From the NCBI RefSeq assembly GCF_015689175.1, contig NZ_CP065047.1, positions 5,704,001 to 5,768,000 on the forward strand: DNA of 64,000 bases, read 5' to 3'. Origin of the DNA: Mycobacterium kubicae (GTDB lineage Bacteria > Actinomycetota > Actinomycetes > Mycobacteriales > Mycobacteriaceae). Positions within the stretch are counted from its first letter, which is position 1; the number at the start of each line of letters is the position of its first letter. The notes under the pieces were generated by a model. The model searched no databases. It saw only the letters and a program-made list of their open reading frames with translations, and was not told the DNA's origin. This document shows positions 1-7,626 of this stretch, piece after piece. Made by a program: the position numbers and the translations under genes.

Positions 1-454
1 TGCCGACTCGCGAGGAGTAACCGTGATGGCTCAATTCGCTTTTGATGCCCGTCTCGGTGAACGGATTGTCCGGGTGCCCGCGCAGAATCGAGGTCACGTG
101 ACTTTCGAACGCGTCGACGCGGTCCGCGGCGATCAGCAGCAACCAGTGCGCGGCCCGAGCCTCGCTGTATTTGCGGTAGGCGTACTTGCGGATGACGCCG
201 GACAAGCCCTTGGGCGGTGCCGAGGTGCCGAACACCGGCGTGAGGAATTGGTGCTCGATCGAGCGTTCCCTGGGCCACTTCTCGGGCTGGCGTTCAGGAA
301 ACTCCCAGTGCGCTCCGGTGGCAGGCGGGGCGTTCTCCTGAAGTTTCGGGAAGGACGGGCGGTCCTTCGGGTCGAGATCTGCGCCCCAGCCCGGGATTCG
401 GGCGCGCAACGCGTCGCAGTTGTGTGTCAGCGGAAGATTGGGTGTGTAGGCCAT
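1..454 (-). CDS. Hypothetical protein, C-terminus cut off by window edge
   Basis: An uninterrupted minus-strand frame of about 151 codons starts at the ATG at 454 and runs off the left edge, so only the N-terminal part is seen. It begins MAYTPNLPLTHNCD and is rich in Pro, Arg and Trp; I see no signal peptide, membrane segment or catalytic motif that I recognise. The start lies 15 bases after the stop of the zinc dehydrogenase gene on the same strand, with a GAGGA-like ribosome site between them. The two are therefore probably one transcript and this protein may share the pathway of the dehydrogenase. Function unknown. Confidence 0.7.
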   Translation of the reverse strand, partial: MAYTPNLPLTHNCDALRARIPGWGADLDPKDRPSFPKLQENAPPATGAHWEFPERQPEKWPRERSIEHQFLTPVFGTSAPPKGLSGVIRKYAYRKYSEARAAHWLLLIAADRVDAFESHVTSILRGHPDNPFTETGIKSELSHHGYSSRVG

Positions 455-469
455 GATTCGTCGGCGTCC

Positions 470-1618
470 TCAGCTTGCGGTGGGCAGAATGACCGGCTTG
501 ATGCAATTGTCCAGTTTGGCCGAGAAGATGTGGTATCCCTCGGCGATATGCTCAAGCGGAATACGGTGCGTCACAATGTCATTAGGCTTGAAGTAGCCGT
601 TGCGGATGTGCTCGAACAACCTCGGCCACTGCCGCTTGACCGGGCACTGGTTCATGCGCAGCGTGAGCCCTTTGTTCAGCGCGTCCCCCAGTTTCACGGC
701 GCTGAACATCGGCCCGTAGGCGCCCATGATGGACACCGTTCCGCCCTTGCGCACCGAGTCGATGGCCCAGTTGACCGCGATGGGTGAGCCGCCCTGGAGC
801 TTGAACTTGGCGGCGGTGACGTGTTGGAGGAAGTTGCCGTCGGCCTCGGCGCCGACCGCGTCGATCGCGACGTCGGCGCCCCGGTATTCGGTTTCCTGCT
901 TCATTTTGACGACGATGTCGTCGCACTCGGCGAAGTTGATGGTTTCGGCGAACGCGAAACTGCGGGCCTTTTCCAGCCGGTACTCGAGGTGGTCGATGAC
1001 GATGACGCGTCCGGCCCCCATCAACCATGCCGACCGTGCGGCATAAAGCCCGACCGGTCCCGCGCCGAAGACCACGACGGTGTCGCCTTCGACGATGTCA
1101 CCGAGTTGTGCGCCGAAGTACCCGGTCGCCAACGCGTCGGTGCACAGCAGCGCGTCCTCTTCGTCCATCCAGTCCGGGATCTTCGCGGGCCCGACGTCCG
1201 CGAAGGGGACGCGCACGAATTCGGCTTGACCGCCGTCGTAGCCGCCGCAGGTGTGCGAGTAGCCGTAGATGCCGCCCACCGCGGTGGCGTTGGGATTGAC
1301 GTTGTGGCAGTTGGAGTACAGTCCCCGCGAACAGAAGTAGCAGGACCCGCAGTAGACGTTGAACGGCACCATCACCCGGTCACCCGGACTCAGATTCTGC
1401 ACCGAGGACCCGACCTGTTCCACCACCCCGATGAACTCGTGACCGAACGTCATGCCCACCCGGGTGTCCGGCATCATGCCGTGGTAGAGGTGCAGGTCAG
1501 ACCCGCAGATGGCGGCCATCGTCACCCGCACGATGGCATCGTTGGGGTGCTCGATGGGGGGCATGTCTTTCTCTTCGACCCGCACCTTGTACGGACCGCG
1601 ATACACCATCGCTCGCAT
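470..1618 (-). CDS. Zinc-dependent alcohol dehydrogenase, formaldehyde-dehydrogenase-like
   Basis: 382 residues, the normal size for medium-chain zinc dehydrogenases. Visible features: catalytic zinc ligands Cys38 with His60-Glu61 (GHEFIG), the four structural-zinc cysteines Cys90, Cys93, Cys96 and Cys104, and the Rossmann motif GAGPVG near residue 185. An extra segment around residues 260-290 is typical of the glutathione-independent formaldehyde dehydrogenase branch. The predicted reaction is NAD(P)-dependent oxidation of a small alcohol or aldehyde in the cytoplasm; the substrate cannot be read from sequence. The ATG at 1618 has a strong AGGGGAG ribosome site. A GC-rich dyad lies 32-49 bases upstream, and an unknown gene follows 15 bases downstream. 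Confidence 0.88.
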   Translation of the reverse strand: MRAMVYRGPYKVRVEEKDMPPIEHPNDAIVRVTMAAICGSDLHLYHGMMPDTRVGMTFGHEFIGVVEQVGSSVQNLSPGDRVMVPFNVYCGSCYFCSRGLYSNCHNVNPNATAVGGIYGYSHTCGGYDGGQAEFVRVPFADVGPAKIPDWMDEEDALLCTDALATGYFGAQLGDIVEGDTVVVFGAGPVGLYAARSAWLMGAGRVIVIDHLEYRLEKARSFAFAETINFAECDDIVVKMKQETEYRGADVAIDAVGAEADGNFLQHVTAAKFKLQGGSPIAVNWAIDSVRKGGTVSIMGAYGPMFSAVKLGDALNKGLTLRMNQCPVKRQWPRLFEHIRNGYFKPNDIVTHRIPLEHIAEGYHIFSAKLDNCIKPVILPTAS

Positions 1619-1649
1619 GTTGCTCCCCTGAAGTCGTTGGGGAAGCTCT

Positions 1650-1667
1650 ACCCCTAAATAGGGGGGT
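1650..1667. promoter_or_regulatory. GC-rich dyad upstream of the dehydrogenase gene
   Basis: The core CCCCTA-AA-TAGGGG (1651-1664) is a perfect inverted repeat, flanked by A at 1650 and GGT at 1665-1667. It sits 32-49 bases before the dehydrogenase start and overlaps the stop codon of the small upstream gene. There is no T-tract on either side, which argues against a simple intrinsic terminator. Runs of C then G around a short AT centre resemble operators of CsoR/FrmR-family repressors. That link is inference, as no such repressor gene is in the window. Confidence 0.4.
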
Positions 1668-1809
1668 CAAACGAGGGGGGCTCCGGCGGCGCCGGCGGTT
1701 CGGGTGGCAAAGCCGTGTTCTTCAGATACCTGCGTAGCCGAAGAAGCTCGTTGATCACGATGCCGAGCCCGAGAAGCACCAACACCGTCACCACAATCAC
1801 CGTGGTCAC
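1654..1809 (-). CDS. 51-residue single-pass membrane protein
   Basis: A GTG-initiated frame of 51 codons plus TAG. The N-terminal 22 residues after MTT are a continuous hydrophobic helix (VIVVTVLVLLGLGIVI core), followed by a basic stop-transfer patch (RLRRYLK) and a proline-rich tail ending PPSFDPPI. Hydrophobic helix, positive-inside charge and cytoplasmic Pro-rich tail form a coherent small membrane protein, and codon third positions are GC-rich like the neighbours. It lies between the PPOX-type gene and the dehydrogenase on the same strand. I do not recognise the family. The alternative is chance coding in high-GC DNA. Confidence 0.5.
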   Translation of the reverse strand: MTTVIVVTVLVLLGLGIVINELLRLRRYLKNTALPPEPPAPPEPPSFDPPI

Positions 1810-1852
1810 GTATCCATGGTGACAGCTCCGCCGCGGCTGGGGCGGAGCCGGC

Positions 1853-2239
1853 TTACGCGGCGGGTTTCACCTCGAGGCCGATGTGCACCTTGTCGATGCC
1901 GCCGCGCACGATCGAATGCGCGTAGAACCACCACGCGTGATACCAGTACCGCTTGAGCACCGCGTTGTAGACGCGCCGGGTCTCGGACTTGGGCAGGACG
2001 CGGGCGACGGCCTCCACCTCATCGCTTTTCGGCTTGCCCAGCGCCGCGCTCTTGGCGATGGTCACTCGTGGCGTGTTGCGAATCCGCTTGACCTTCCACG
2101 ACCCGTCGTCGGTGATGACGAGAAGCCGGTCACCGTCCGGTACGCCCCAGATCGGCGTCGGCTTGGGGCGGCCGTCCTTGGTAAACGTCGTCAGAAGCAA
2201 GTACTTGGACTTGATGACGTCCTTGAAGTCGACAGCCAC
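1853..2239 (-). CDS. PPOX-class (pyridoxamine-oxidase-like) F420/flavin-binding protein
   Basis: 128 residues from the GTG at 2239, which has a GGGAGG ribosome site 9 bases upstream; the frame is open further upstream but no better start exists there. The N-terminus DVIKSKYLLLTTFTKDGRP followed by PTPIWGV is the typical split-barrel opening of the pyridoxamine 5'-phosphate-oxidase-like family. Its mycobacterial branch, including the Rv2061c type as I recall it, often binds F420. The C-terminus retains the tryptophan/tyrosine-rich helix RYWYHAWWFY. Probably a soluble F420- or flavin-dependent reductase of unknown substrate. It is divergent from the epimerase gene, and the 86-bp gap holds a 28-bp dyad. 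Confidence 0.82.
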   Translation of the reverse strand: MAVDFKDVIKSKYLLLTTFTKDGRPKPTPIWGVPDGDRLLVITDDGSWKVKRIRNTPRVTIAKSAALGKPKSDEVEAVARVLPKSETRRVYNAVLKRYWYHAWWFYAHSIVRGGIDKVHIGLEVKPAA

Positions 2240-2262
2240 GCCGGCATCCCTCCCGAAAGGTG

Positions 2263-2290
2263 CGATCTGGTAACCGGTGTTACCCGATCG
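2263..2290. promoter_or_regulatory. 28-bp dyad between divergent PPOX-type and epimerase genes
   Basis: The half-sites CGATCtGGTAAC and GTTACCcGATCG flank a CGGT centre. This is a 12-bp inverted repeat with a single mismatch pair, centred at 2276.5, almost midway between the two divergent starts at 2239 and 2326. Size and symmetry fit a TetR- or MarR-type homodimer operator controlling both genes. The spacing between AAC and GTT (4 bases) does not match the KstR consensus as I remember it. Confidence 0.55.
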
Positions 2291-2325
2291 GACTGCGCAG
2301 CAAACCCGTCGTGCACAATGCGTGC

Positions 2326-3315
2326 ATGCGTGTTCTGGTAACCGGGGGTACAGGGTTCGTCGGCGGATGGACCGCCAAGGCCATCGCCGACGCGGGTCAT
2401 GAGGTCCGCTTCCTGGTGCGAAAGCCCGAGCGCCTGCAGACATCGGTCGCCGCGCTGGGCGTGGACGTGTCCGACTATGCGGTCGGTGACATCAAGGACC
2501 GCGACTCGGTCGGCAAGGCGCTGCACGGGTGCGACGCCGTCGTCCACGCCGCAGCACTGGTGGCGACCGATCCGCGGCAGCGGGCGCAGATGTTGTCCAC
2601 CAACATGGACGGCGCGCGCAATGTCCTCGGTCAGGCGGTCCAGCTTGGGCTGGATCCCGTCGTGCACGTCTCGAGTTTCTCTGCGCTTTTCGATCCGGGC
2701 CTGGAGACGCTGTCGGCGGATCTGCCGGTGGTCGGTGGGACCGACGGGTACGGCACATCCAAGGCGCAGGTCGAAATCTATGCGCGCGGTTTGCAAGACG
2801 CCGGCGCGCCGGTCAACATCACCTACCCGGGAATGGTTCTGGGCCCCCCTTGTGGCGATCAGTACGGTGAGGCCGGCGAGGGTGTCAAAGCCGCGCTGCA
2901 GATGCACGCCATCCCCGGACGCGCCGGCGCATGGTTGGTGATCGACGTCCGAGACCTGGCGGCGGTGCACGCGGCGCTGCTGGAGCCAGGGCGCGGGCCG
3001 CGCCGGTACATGGTTGGCGGGCATCGGGTTTCGGTCACCGAACTGGCCAAGCTGCTCGGCGAGGTCTCCGATACGACCATGGTCCCTCTTCCGGTTCCCG
3101 ATTCCGCGCTGCGTGCGGTGGGAGCGGTGATGGACTTGGTCAATCCGTATCTGCCGTTTGACAATCCGCTCACCGCGGCGGGAATGCAGTATTACACCCA
3201 GATGCCGGCGTCCGACGATTCTCCGAGCGAGAAGGAGCTTGGCATCAACTACCGCGACGCGCGTACCACGTTGGCCGATACGGTGGCCGCGCTGCGCGAA
3301 TCATCAATCGGCTGA
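2326..3315 (+). CDS. NAD(P)-dependent epimerase/dehydratase (extended SDR)
   Basis: 329 residues from the ATG at 2326; the frame extends upstream but those codons cover the 28-bp dyad. The nucleotide-binding motif GGTGFVG lies at residues 7-13 and the catalytic YGTSK (Tyr-x3-Lys) is near residue 145. Length and the DAVVHAAAL segment match extended short-chain dehydrogenases of the epimerase/3-beta-hydroxysteroid dehydrogenase type. Substrate unknown; sugar-nucleotide, sterol or flavonoid-like carbonyl substrates are all possible. It is divergent from the PPOX-type gene, and its 3' end overlaps the 3' end of the convergent cyclase gene by 12 bases. Confidence 0.85.
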   Translation: MRVLVTGGTGFVGGWTAKAIADAGHEVRFLVRKPERLQTSVAALGVDVSDYAVGDIKDRDSVGKALHGCDAVVHAAALVATDPRQRAQMLSTNMDGARNVLGQAVQLGLDPVVHVSSFSALFDPGLETLSADLPVVGGTDGYGTSKAQVEIYARGLQDAGAPVNITYPGMVLGPPCGDQYGEAGEGVKAALQMHAIPGRAGAWLVIDVRDLAAVHAALLEPGRGPRRYMVGGHRVSVTELAKLLGEVSDTTMVPLPVPDSALRAVGAVMDLVNPYLPFDNPLTAAGMQYYTQMPASDDSPSEKELGINYRDARTTLADTVAALRESSIG

Positions 3316-6300
3316 GAGGGATTCAGGCATCGCCGCAGCCCACACCAGGTGCCCCTCATAACCCAGGGCGATGGCCATCTCGCGATAGCGATGCACCAAC
3401 GTCGCGTAGTCGCTCGCCCGGCGTTGAGCCCGGGCCAGCTGTGCCCGCATCCGCAACAGCCATATGTCGCGCACTGGCAGATCGTCGTCGTGGGGTTCGC
3501 TTACGACACGGTCAATCGCTGCGACAGCTTCGGCCACGTCGCTTTCTGTGCCTCGCTCGAGCAAGCCCTCGACGAGCACCGCGGTCGCGGGGATGCCCCA
3601 CGTCAGTAGCTGACCCTCGATAGCCAGCTGCTCGACGGTGGCACGCAGCAGGGCTATGGCCTCGTCCGCACGTCCGCGCCGGGCCATGTCGCGAGCGGAG
3701 TACACATTGACGATCGGTAATTCGGACAGGTTGTGGCCGTGCCGGCGGAACAGTTCACTGACCTCGGCCAGCAGCCGCTCTCCCCGGTCATGGTCTGTCT
3801 CGTGATGCACCAGCGCGACCCCCAGGGTGAGCCGGGCAAACCCCAAAGCGAAATCGTCACTGGACCTTTCGGCGATCCGCAGGGCATCTTCGATCTCTCG
3901 CACCACGTGAGCGTCGGGTCGCAACACACCCGCCGGGATCGCCGGGAAGTAGACGTACGCGACGGACCGGGCGTAGGTCAGCGGATCGGCTCGGCGAGCC
4001 ATGTCCAGGCCCTGCCGCAAGTCTTCTCGCCATCCGAGTCGGCCCCGGCAGTAACACGCGATGGCCCGCGTGGTGAAAGCGATCGCCAACGGGGACCCGA
4101 TGATGAAGTTGCCTTTCGCTGGGTCACCGTCCGCCAAGTCGATGACTCGCTGTGACCACTCGATCACCTGCAGCCACTCGGTACTCTCCCCTTTGACATA
4201 GATGAGCGCGAACGACAACGCGACCGTCAACGTGGGATCGCCAACCGATTCAATGAGTGCCATCGCCTCGGACGCCAACTGCGATGCCTCCCGGATGCGC
4301 GCTTGATACGCCAGGTCTATCACCAGCCCCGCCATCGCGATGGCAAGTGACGCCTTATCGCCTGCCTCGCTGCATAATTGGCGTAATTCCTCGAAGGTGG
4401 CGCTGGGGTCGGTGTGGGCGCGCCACGCGCTGCCACACAACATGGTGCGGGGCGCAATACGGAATGCCTTGCGGAGCGCATCATCGGCGGGCAGTGCATC
4501 GGCGATCCTCTGCGCCCGCTCCCAGCTCAGCCGCGCCGCGGCGATGTTGCGGTTGGTTGCCCAGGTCGCCGCGCGCATGTGCCAGCCGTACGCGTCGTGC
4601 TGGTCGCCGGCGGCTTCCAGATGTTCGGCGATCAGTGCCGCGTACTGGTCGGGCGAGTCGGGATCACGCGCTTCGATCGCAGCGGCTAATCGCCGATGCC
4701 ATTGCGCGCGATCGGATTTCAGTTGCGACTCGTATGCCACGGTGCGAATCAGCGGATGCCGGAACGCGTACTCGGGGGCGTGGTATTGAACCTGGTGAAT
4801 CAGTTCCGCATCGATGAGCTCGTCGATGCAGGGATCGATACCGAGGGTGACCAACAGGTCGCAGTTGAATCGGGACCCGACGACCGCCGCGGCGCTGAGG
4901 GTGCGTTTGGCTCCCGGGCTCAGCCGGTCGATGCGCGCGGCGATGGTCGACTGCAAGGTGGCCGGTACCCGGACCTCATGCGCGTCCGCATGGCACGCAT
5001 AGCGTCCGCGCTCGCCCCCGAGTACACCGCGTTCGGCGAGCTCACGGGTGATCTCCTCGGCGAACAACGGGTTGCCATCGGCGCGCGAGGCAATGACTTC
5101 GCCGATCTGGCCGACGGAGGGATCGTCGCCCAACAGCTCGGCCACCAGAGCCGAAGCTTCGGTGTCCGTCAACGGTGGCAACGCGAAGGTTTGCCCACCG
5201 GCGACCAGCTGCAGGGCCCCTCGGTATTCGGGGCGGTAGGTGATCAGCACCACCGACTGGGTCTGTGGGATCACCGGCAACAGGTCGGCGATCATCGATT
5301 CGCTGGCCTCGTCAATCCAGTGCGCATCCTCGATGACGAAGATCGCTGGTTCCGTGCGGGCCAACAGGGTCGTGTTCATCAGTGCGGTGAGGCGACGGCG
5401 ACGCGCGTCCGGGTCGACCTTCCCCAGCTGGATTTCGGGGTCGCTGATTCCCAGCAGATCGTCGAGCAGCAACAGGTCCTGGGGGTCACCGTCGGGAAAG
5501 CGCTCCCGTACCGCCGCGCGGGCGTCTTCGTCGTCGAGTCCGTCTGTCTGCGCCACCGCACCCAACAACCGCTTCATCACGTGATAGGAGACGTCGGTGG
5601 CATGCGATTCGCCGAAGGTGGAAAAGACCTGGAAGTTCAGGGCTTTCGCTCGTTGTACGGCCTCGCGCACCAGCCGGGTCTTGCCGATACCCGCGGGTCC
5701 GCTGATCGACACGACCGACCCGCGCCCACCGATGGCCCGATCCAGCATCGCGGTCAGCGCACTGATTTCCCACCCTCGGCCCACCAAGGTCGACTCCGAC
5801 ACCTTGAAACGTTCGGGCTGGGTAGCGACACTGACCAACTGCAGTGCCGAGATCGGCTCGCGGGCACCTTTGATTTGCAAGCGCTGCGGCTCGCCCAGCA
5901 CCGCAACACCTTCGATCAGACGAGCGGTGGATTCGCTCACCATCACACCACCGGCCGGCGCAACCGACTCCATCCGCTGAGCCATGCCCACCTGCTCGCC
6001 GATCGCGGTGTAACCCAAAGCGCTAGAACCGATTTCACCGGCGATCACTTCTCCGGAGTTGAGTCCGACCCGCAGCATCAACGGCACGCCGTCGGCAAGG
6101 TCGGCCGCCAATCGCTTGGCCTCCTCCTGTATTCCGAGGGCGGCCAGGCTGGCGCGCAGTGCGTGATCCTCCAAAGCGGCGGGTGCGCCGAATAGCGCCA
6201 TGACGCCGTCACCGGTGAATTTGTCGACGGTGCCGCCGTACCGCTGCACCACCGCGGACGAGCGCGTGACCAGTTCAGTCATGATCTCGCGCAGTCGCTC

Positions 6301-6477
6301 CGGGCCGACGGTCGCGGCGATGTCCATCGAATGCACCACGTCGGCGAAGAGCACCGTGACCTGCTTGTACTCGGCGCGGGTGTCCGCGGCGGCCGTCGGG
6401 GCACCGCAGCCGTGGCAGAAGCGAGCCCCCTCGAGGGGCTGGACGCCACATGCCCGGCACGCCGTTACGGCCGTCAT
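3304..6477 (-). CDS. Zinc-ribbon, class III cyclase-like and AAA-ATPase signalling protein
   Basis: 1057 residues. Order: a zinc ribbon (Cys7, Cys10, Cys21, Cys24); a class III nucleotide cyclase homology domain at about 37-190; an AAA/STAND-type ATPase with Walker A GPAGIGKT near 260 and Walker B FVIEDAHW near 390; then a long helical TPR-like C-terminus. Metal aspartates Asp46 and Asp90 and the purine-site Lys86 are present. The position normally occupied by the transition-state Asn is Gly164 (motif VGMAQR), with Arg168 kept, and the purine-site Asp is Glu161. No C-terminal LuxR helix-turn-helix is seen. M. tuberculosis has several such proteins (Rv1358/Rv2488c/Rv0891c type). Cyclase activity is uncertain; a nucleotide sensor or regulator is possible. 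Confidence 0.88.
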   Translation of the reverse strand: MTAVTACRACGVQPLEGARFCHGCGAPTAAADTRAEYKQVTVLFADVVHSMDIAATVGPERLREIMTELVTRSSAVVQRYGGTVDKFTGDGVMALFGAPAALEDHALRASLAALGIQEEAKRLAADLADGVPLMLRVGLNSGEVIAGEIGSSALGYTAIGEQVGMAQRMESVAPAGGVMVSESTARLIEGVAVLGEPQRLQIKGAREPISALQLVSVATQPERFKVSESTLVGRGWEISALTAMLDRAIGGRGSVVSISGPAGIGKTRLVREAVQRAKALNFQVFSTFGESHATDVSYHVMKRLLGAVAQTDGLDDEDARAAVRERFPDGDPQDLLLLDDLLGISDPEIQLGKVDPDARRRRLTALMNTTLLARTEPAIFVIEDAHWIDEASESMIADLLPVIPQTQSVVLITYRPEYRGALQLVAGGQTFALPPLTDTEASALVAELLGDDPSVGQIGEVIASRADGNPLFAEEITRELAERGVLGGERGRYACHADAHEVRVPATLQSTIAARIDRLSPGAKRTLSAAAVVGSRFNCDLLVTLGIDPCIDELIDAELIHQVQYHAPEYAFRHPLIRTVAYESQLKSDRAQWHRRLAAAIEARDPDSPDQYAALIAEHLEAAGDQHDAYGWHMRAATWATNRNIAAARLSWERAQRIADALPADDALRKAFRIAPRTMLCGSAWRAHTDPSATFEELRQLCSEAGDKASLAIAMAGLVIDLAYQARIREASQLASEAMALIESVGDPTLTVALSFALIYVKGESTEWLQVIEWSQRVIDLADGDPAKGNFIIGSPLAIAFTTRAIACYCRGRLGWREDLRQGLDMARRADPLTYARSVAYVYFPAIPAGVLRPDAHVVREIEDALRIAERSSDDFALGFARLTLGVALVHHETDHDRGERLLAEVSELFRRHGHNLSELPIVNVYSARDMARRGRADEAIALLRATVEQLAIEGQLLTWGIPATAVLVEGLLERGTESDVAEAVAAIDRVVSEPHDDDLPVRDIWLLRMRAQLARAQRRASDYATLVHRYREMAIALGYEGHLVWAAAMPESLSAD

Positions 6478-6553
6478 CCGACCCTCCGTCGTCCTGGCCC
6501 CCGAGTTACGCGGTGCTCACAGAATAAGACGCTCCCGCCGGGCTGCGTAGGGG

Positions 6554-7588
6554 TCAACCGTGCTTGTCCTTCAGGTCCGTGTCGCGGCTGGGCTGCACCC
6601 GCTTGGGTTCTCCCGGCATCTTCGGATAGTTCGGCGGGTATGGCATGTCGCCGAGCCCACGCGCCTCGTCGGCCTCCACCATCGCCAGCAGCGGAGCAAT
6701 CGATTGGGCATTGGCGTCCATCCCCGCCCACGGATCCTCGCGCCGTTGCACCAGATCCGGCACGGTGGCCATGGTGTAGTCGTCGGGGTCGGCGCCGGCC
6801 AGGTCGTCCCAGCTCAGCGGCGTTGAAACGGTCGCGATTGGGGTGCGTCGCACGGAGTACGGCGACGCCATGGTGCGGTCGCGGGCGTTCTGGTTGAAGT
6901 CGATGAAGATGCGTTCGCCCCGTTCCTCCTTCCACCAGGAGGTGGTGACCGCATCGGGCGCGCGGCGCTCCACTTCGCGGGCCAGCGCGATGCCGGCCCG
7001 GCGTACCTGGATGAAGTCCCAGTCGGTGCTGATGCGCAGGAACACGTGAACGCCTCGGCCGCCGGAGGTTTTGGCGTAACCGATCAGTCCGAGTTCGTCG
7101 AGCAGCGGGCGCAGCACATCGACGGCCACCGCTCGGGCCTGCGCGAAACCGGTGCCCGGTTGCGGGTCGAGGTCTATGCGCAGCTCGTCGGGGTGGTCGG
7201 TGTCCGGGCAGCGCACCTGCCACGGATGCAGCGTGACGGTACCCATCTGGGCGGCCCACACGACCGCCGCCGGGTGGGTCACCTTGAGCGCATCGGCCGT
7301 GCGCCCCGACGGGAACGTGACCCGACACGTCTGAAGATAGTCGGGGTGATGCTGCGGCACCCGCTTCTGGTAGATCTCCTCGCCGTCGATACCGTCGGGG
7401 AACCGCTGCAGGTGCGTGGGCCGGTTGCGCAGCGCGTCCAGCATGGGGCCCGCGGCCACGGCCCGGTAGTACTCGACCAGCCGCCCCTTGGTGCCTTCGG
7501 AGCCCAGCTGGGGGAAGTACACCTTGTCCGGATTGGTCAACCGCACCGCTATGCCGTCGACGTCGACCTCTTGCGCTGCTGCAGCCAT
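6554..7588 (-). CDS. Prim-PolC-type primase-polymerase (LigD polymerase-domain protein)
   Basis: 344 residues, a stand-alone version of the polymerase domain of bacterial LigD (archaeo-eukaryotic primase fold). The N-terminus VRLTNPDKVYFP and the segment RIDLDPQPGT are characteristic; the latter carries the metal-binding Asp-x-Asp pair (DLDP). LRISTDWDFIQVRRA and the TTSWWKEERGERIF stretch supply further nucleotide-binding residues. Expected role: template-dependent gap filling with ribonucleotide preference during base-excision or break repair. It is divergently placed 38 bases from LigC. This pair matches Rv3730c-Rv3731 in M. tuberculosis, which supports the assignment. Confidence 0.92.
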   Translation of the reverse strand: MAAAAQEVDVDGIAVRLTNPDKVYFPQLGSEGTKGRLVEYYRAVAAGPMLDALRNRPTHLQRFPDGIDGEEIYQKRVPQHHPDYLQTCRVTFPSGRTADALKVTHPAAVVWAAQMGTVTLHPWQVRCPDTDHPDELRIDLDPQPGTGFAQARAVAVDVLRPLLDELGLIGYAKTSGGRGVHVFLRISTDWDFIQVRRAGIALAREVERRAPDAVTTSWWKEERGERIFIDFNQNARDRTMASPYSVRRTPIATVSTPLSWDDLAGADPDDYTMATVPDLVQRREDPWAGMDANAQSIAPLLAMVEADEARGLGDMPYPPNYPKMPGEPKRVQPSRDTDLKDKHG

Positions 7589-7626
7589 GTCTTCGATTCC
7601 AACATGGCGCAGGCCAGAATGAAGGG

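Noticed and set aside
23..1657. Plus-strand open frames opposite the dehydrogenase and its neighbour (23-787 and 821-1657)
   Set aside because: They mirror the codon pattern of the two minus-strand genes and contain no protein motifs.
1651..1664. Reading the GC-rich dyad as an intrinsic terminator of the 51-residue gene
   Set aside because: There is no T-tract on either side and the loop is only two bases; an operator reading fits better, though termination is not excluded.
2269..2284. KstR (cholesterol regulon) site in the GGTAAC...GTTACC dyad
   Set aside because: The AAC and GTT half-sites are separated by four bases, not the two in the KstR consensus as I remember it.
4696..6195. A 499-codon open frame on the plus strand
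   Set aside because: It lies entirely opposite the cyclase/ATPase gene; its composition (many His, Gln, Arg, Gly) is that of an antisense shadow in high-GC DNA and no motif is recognisable.
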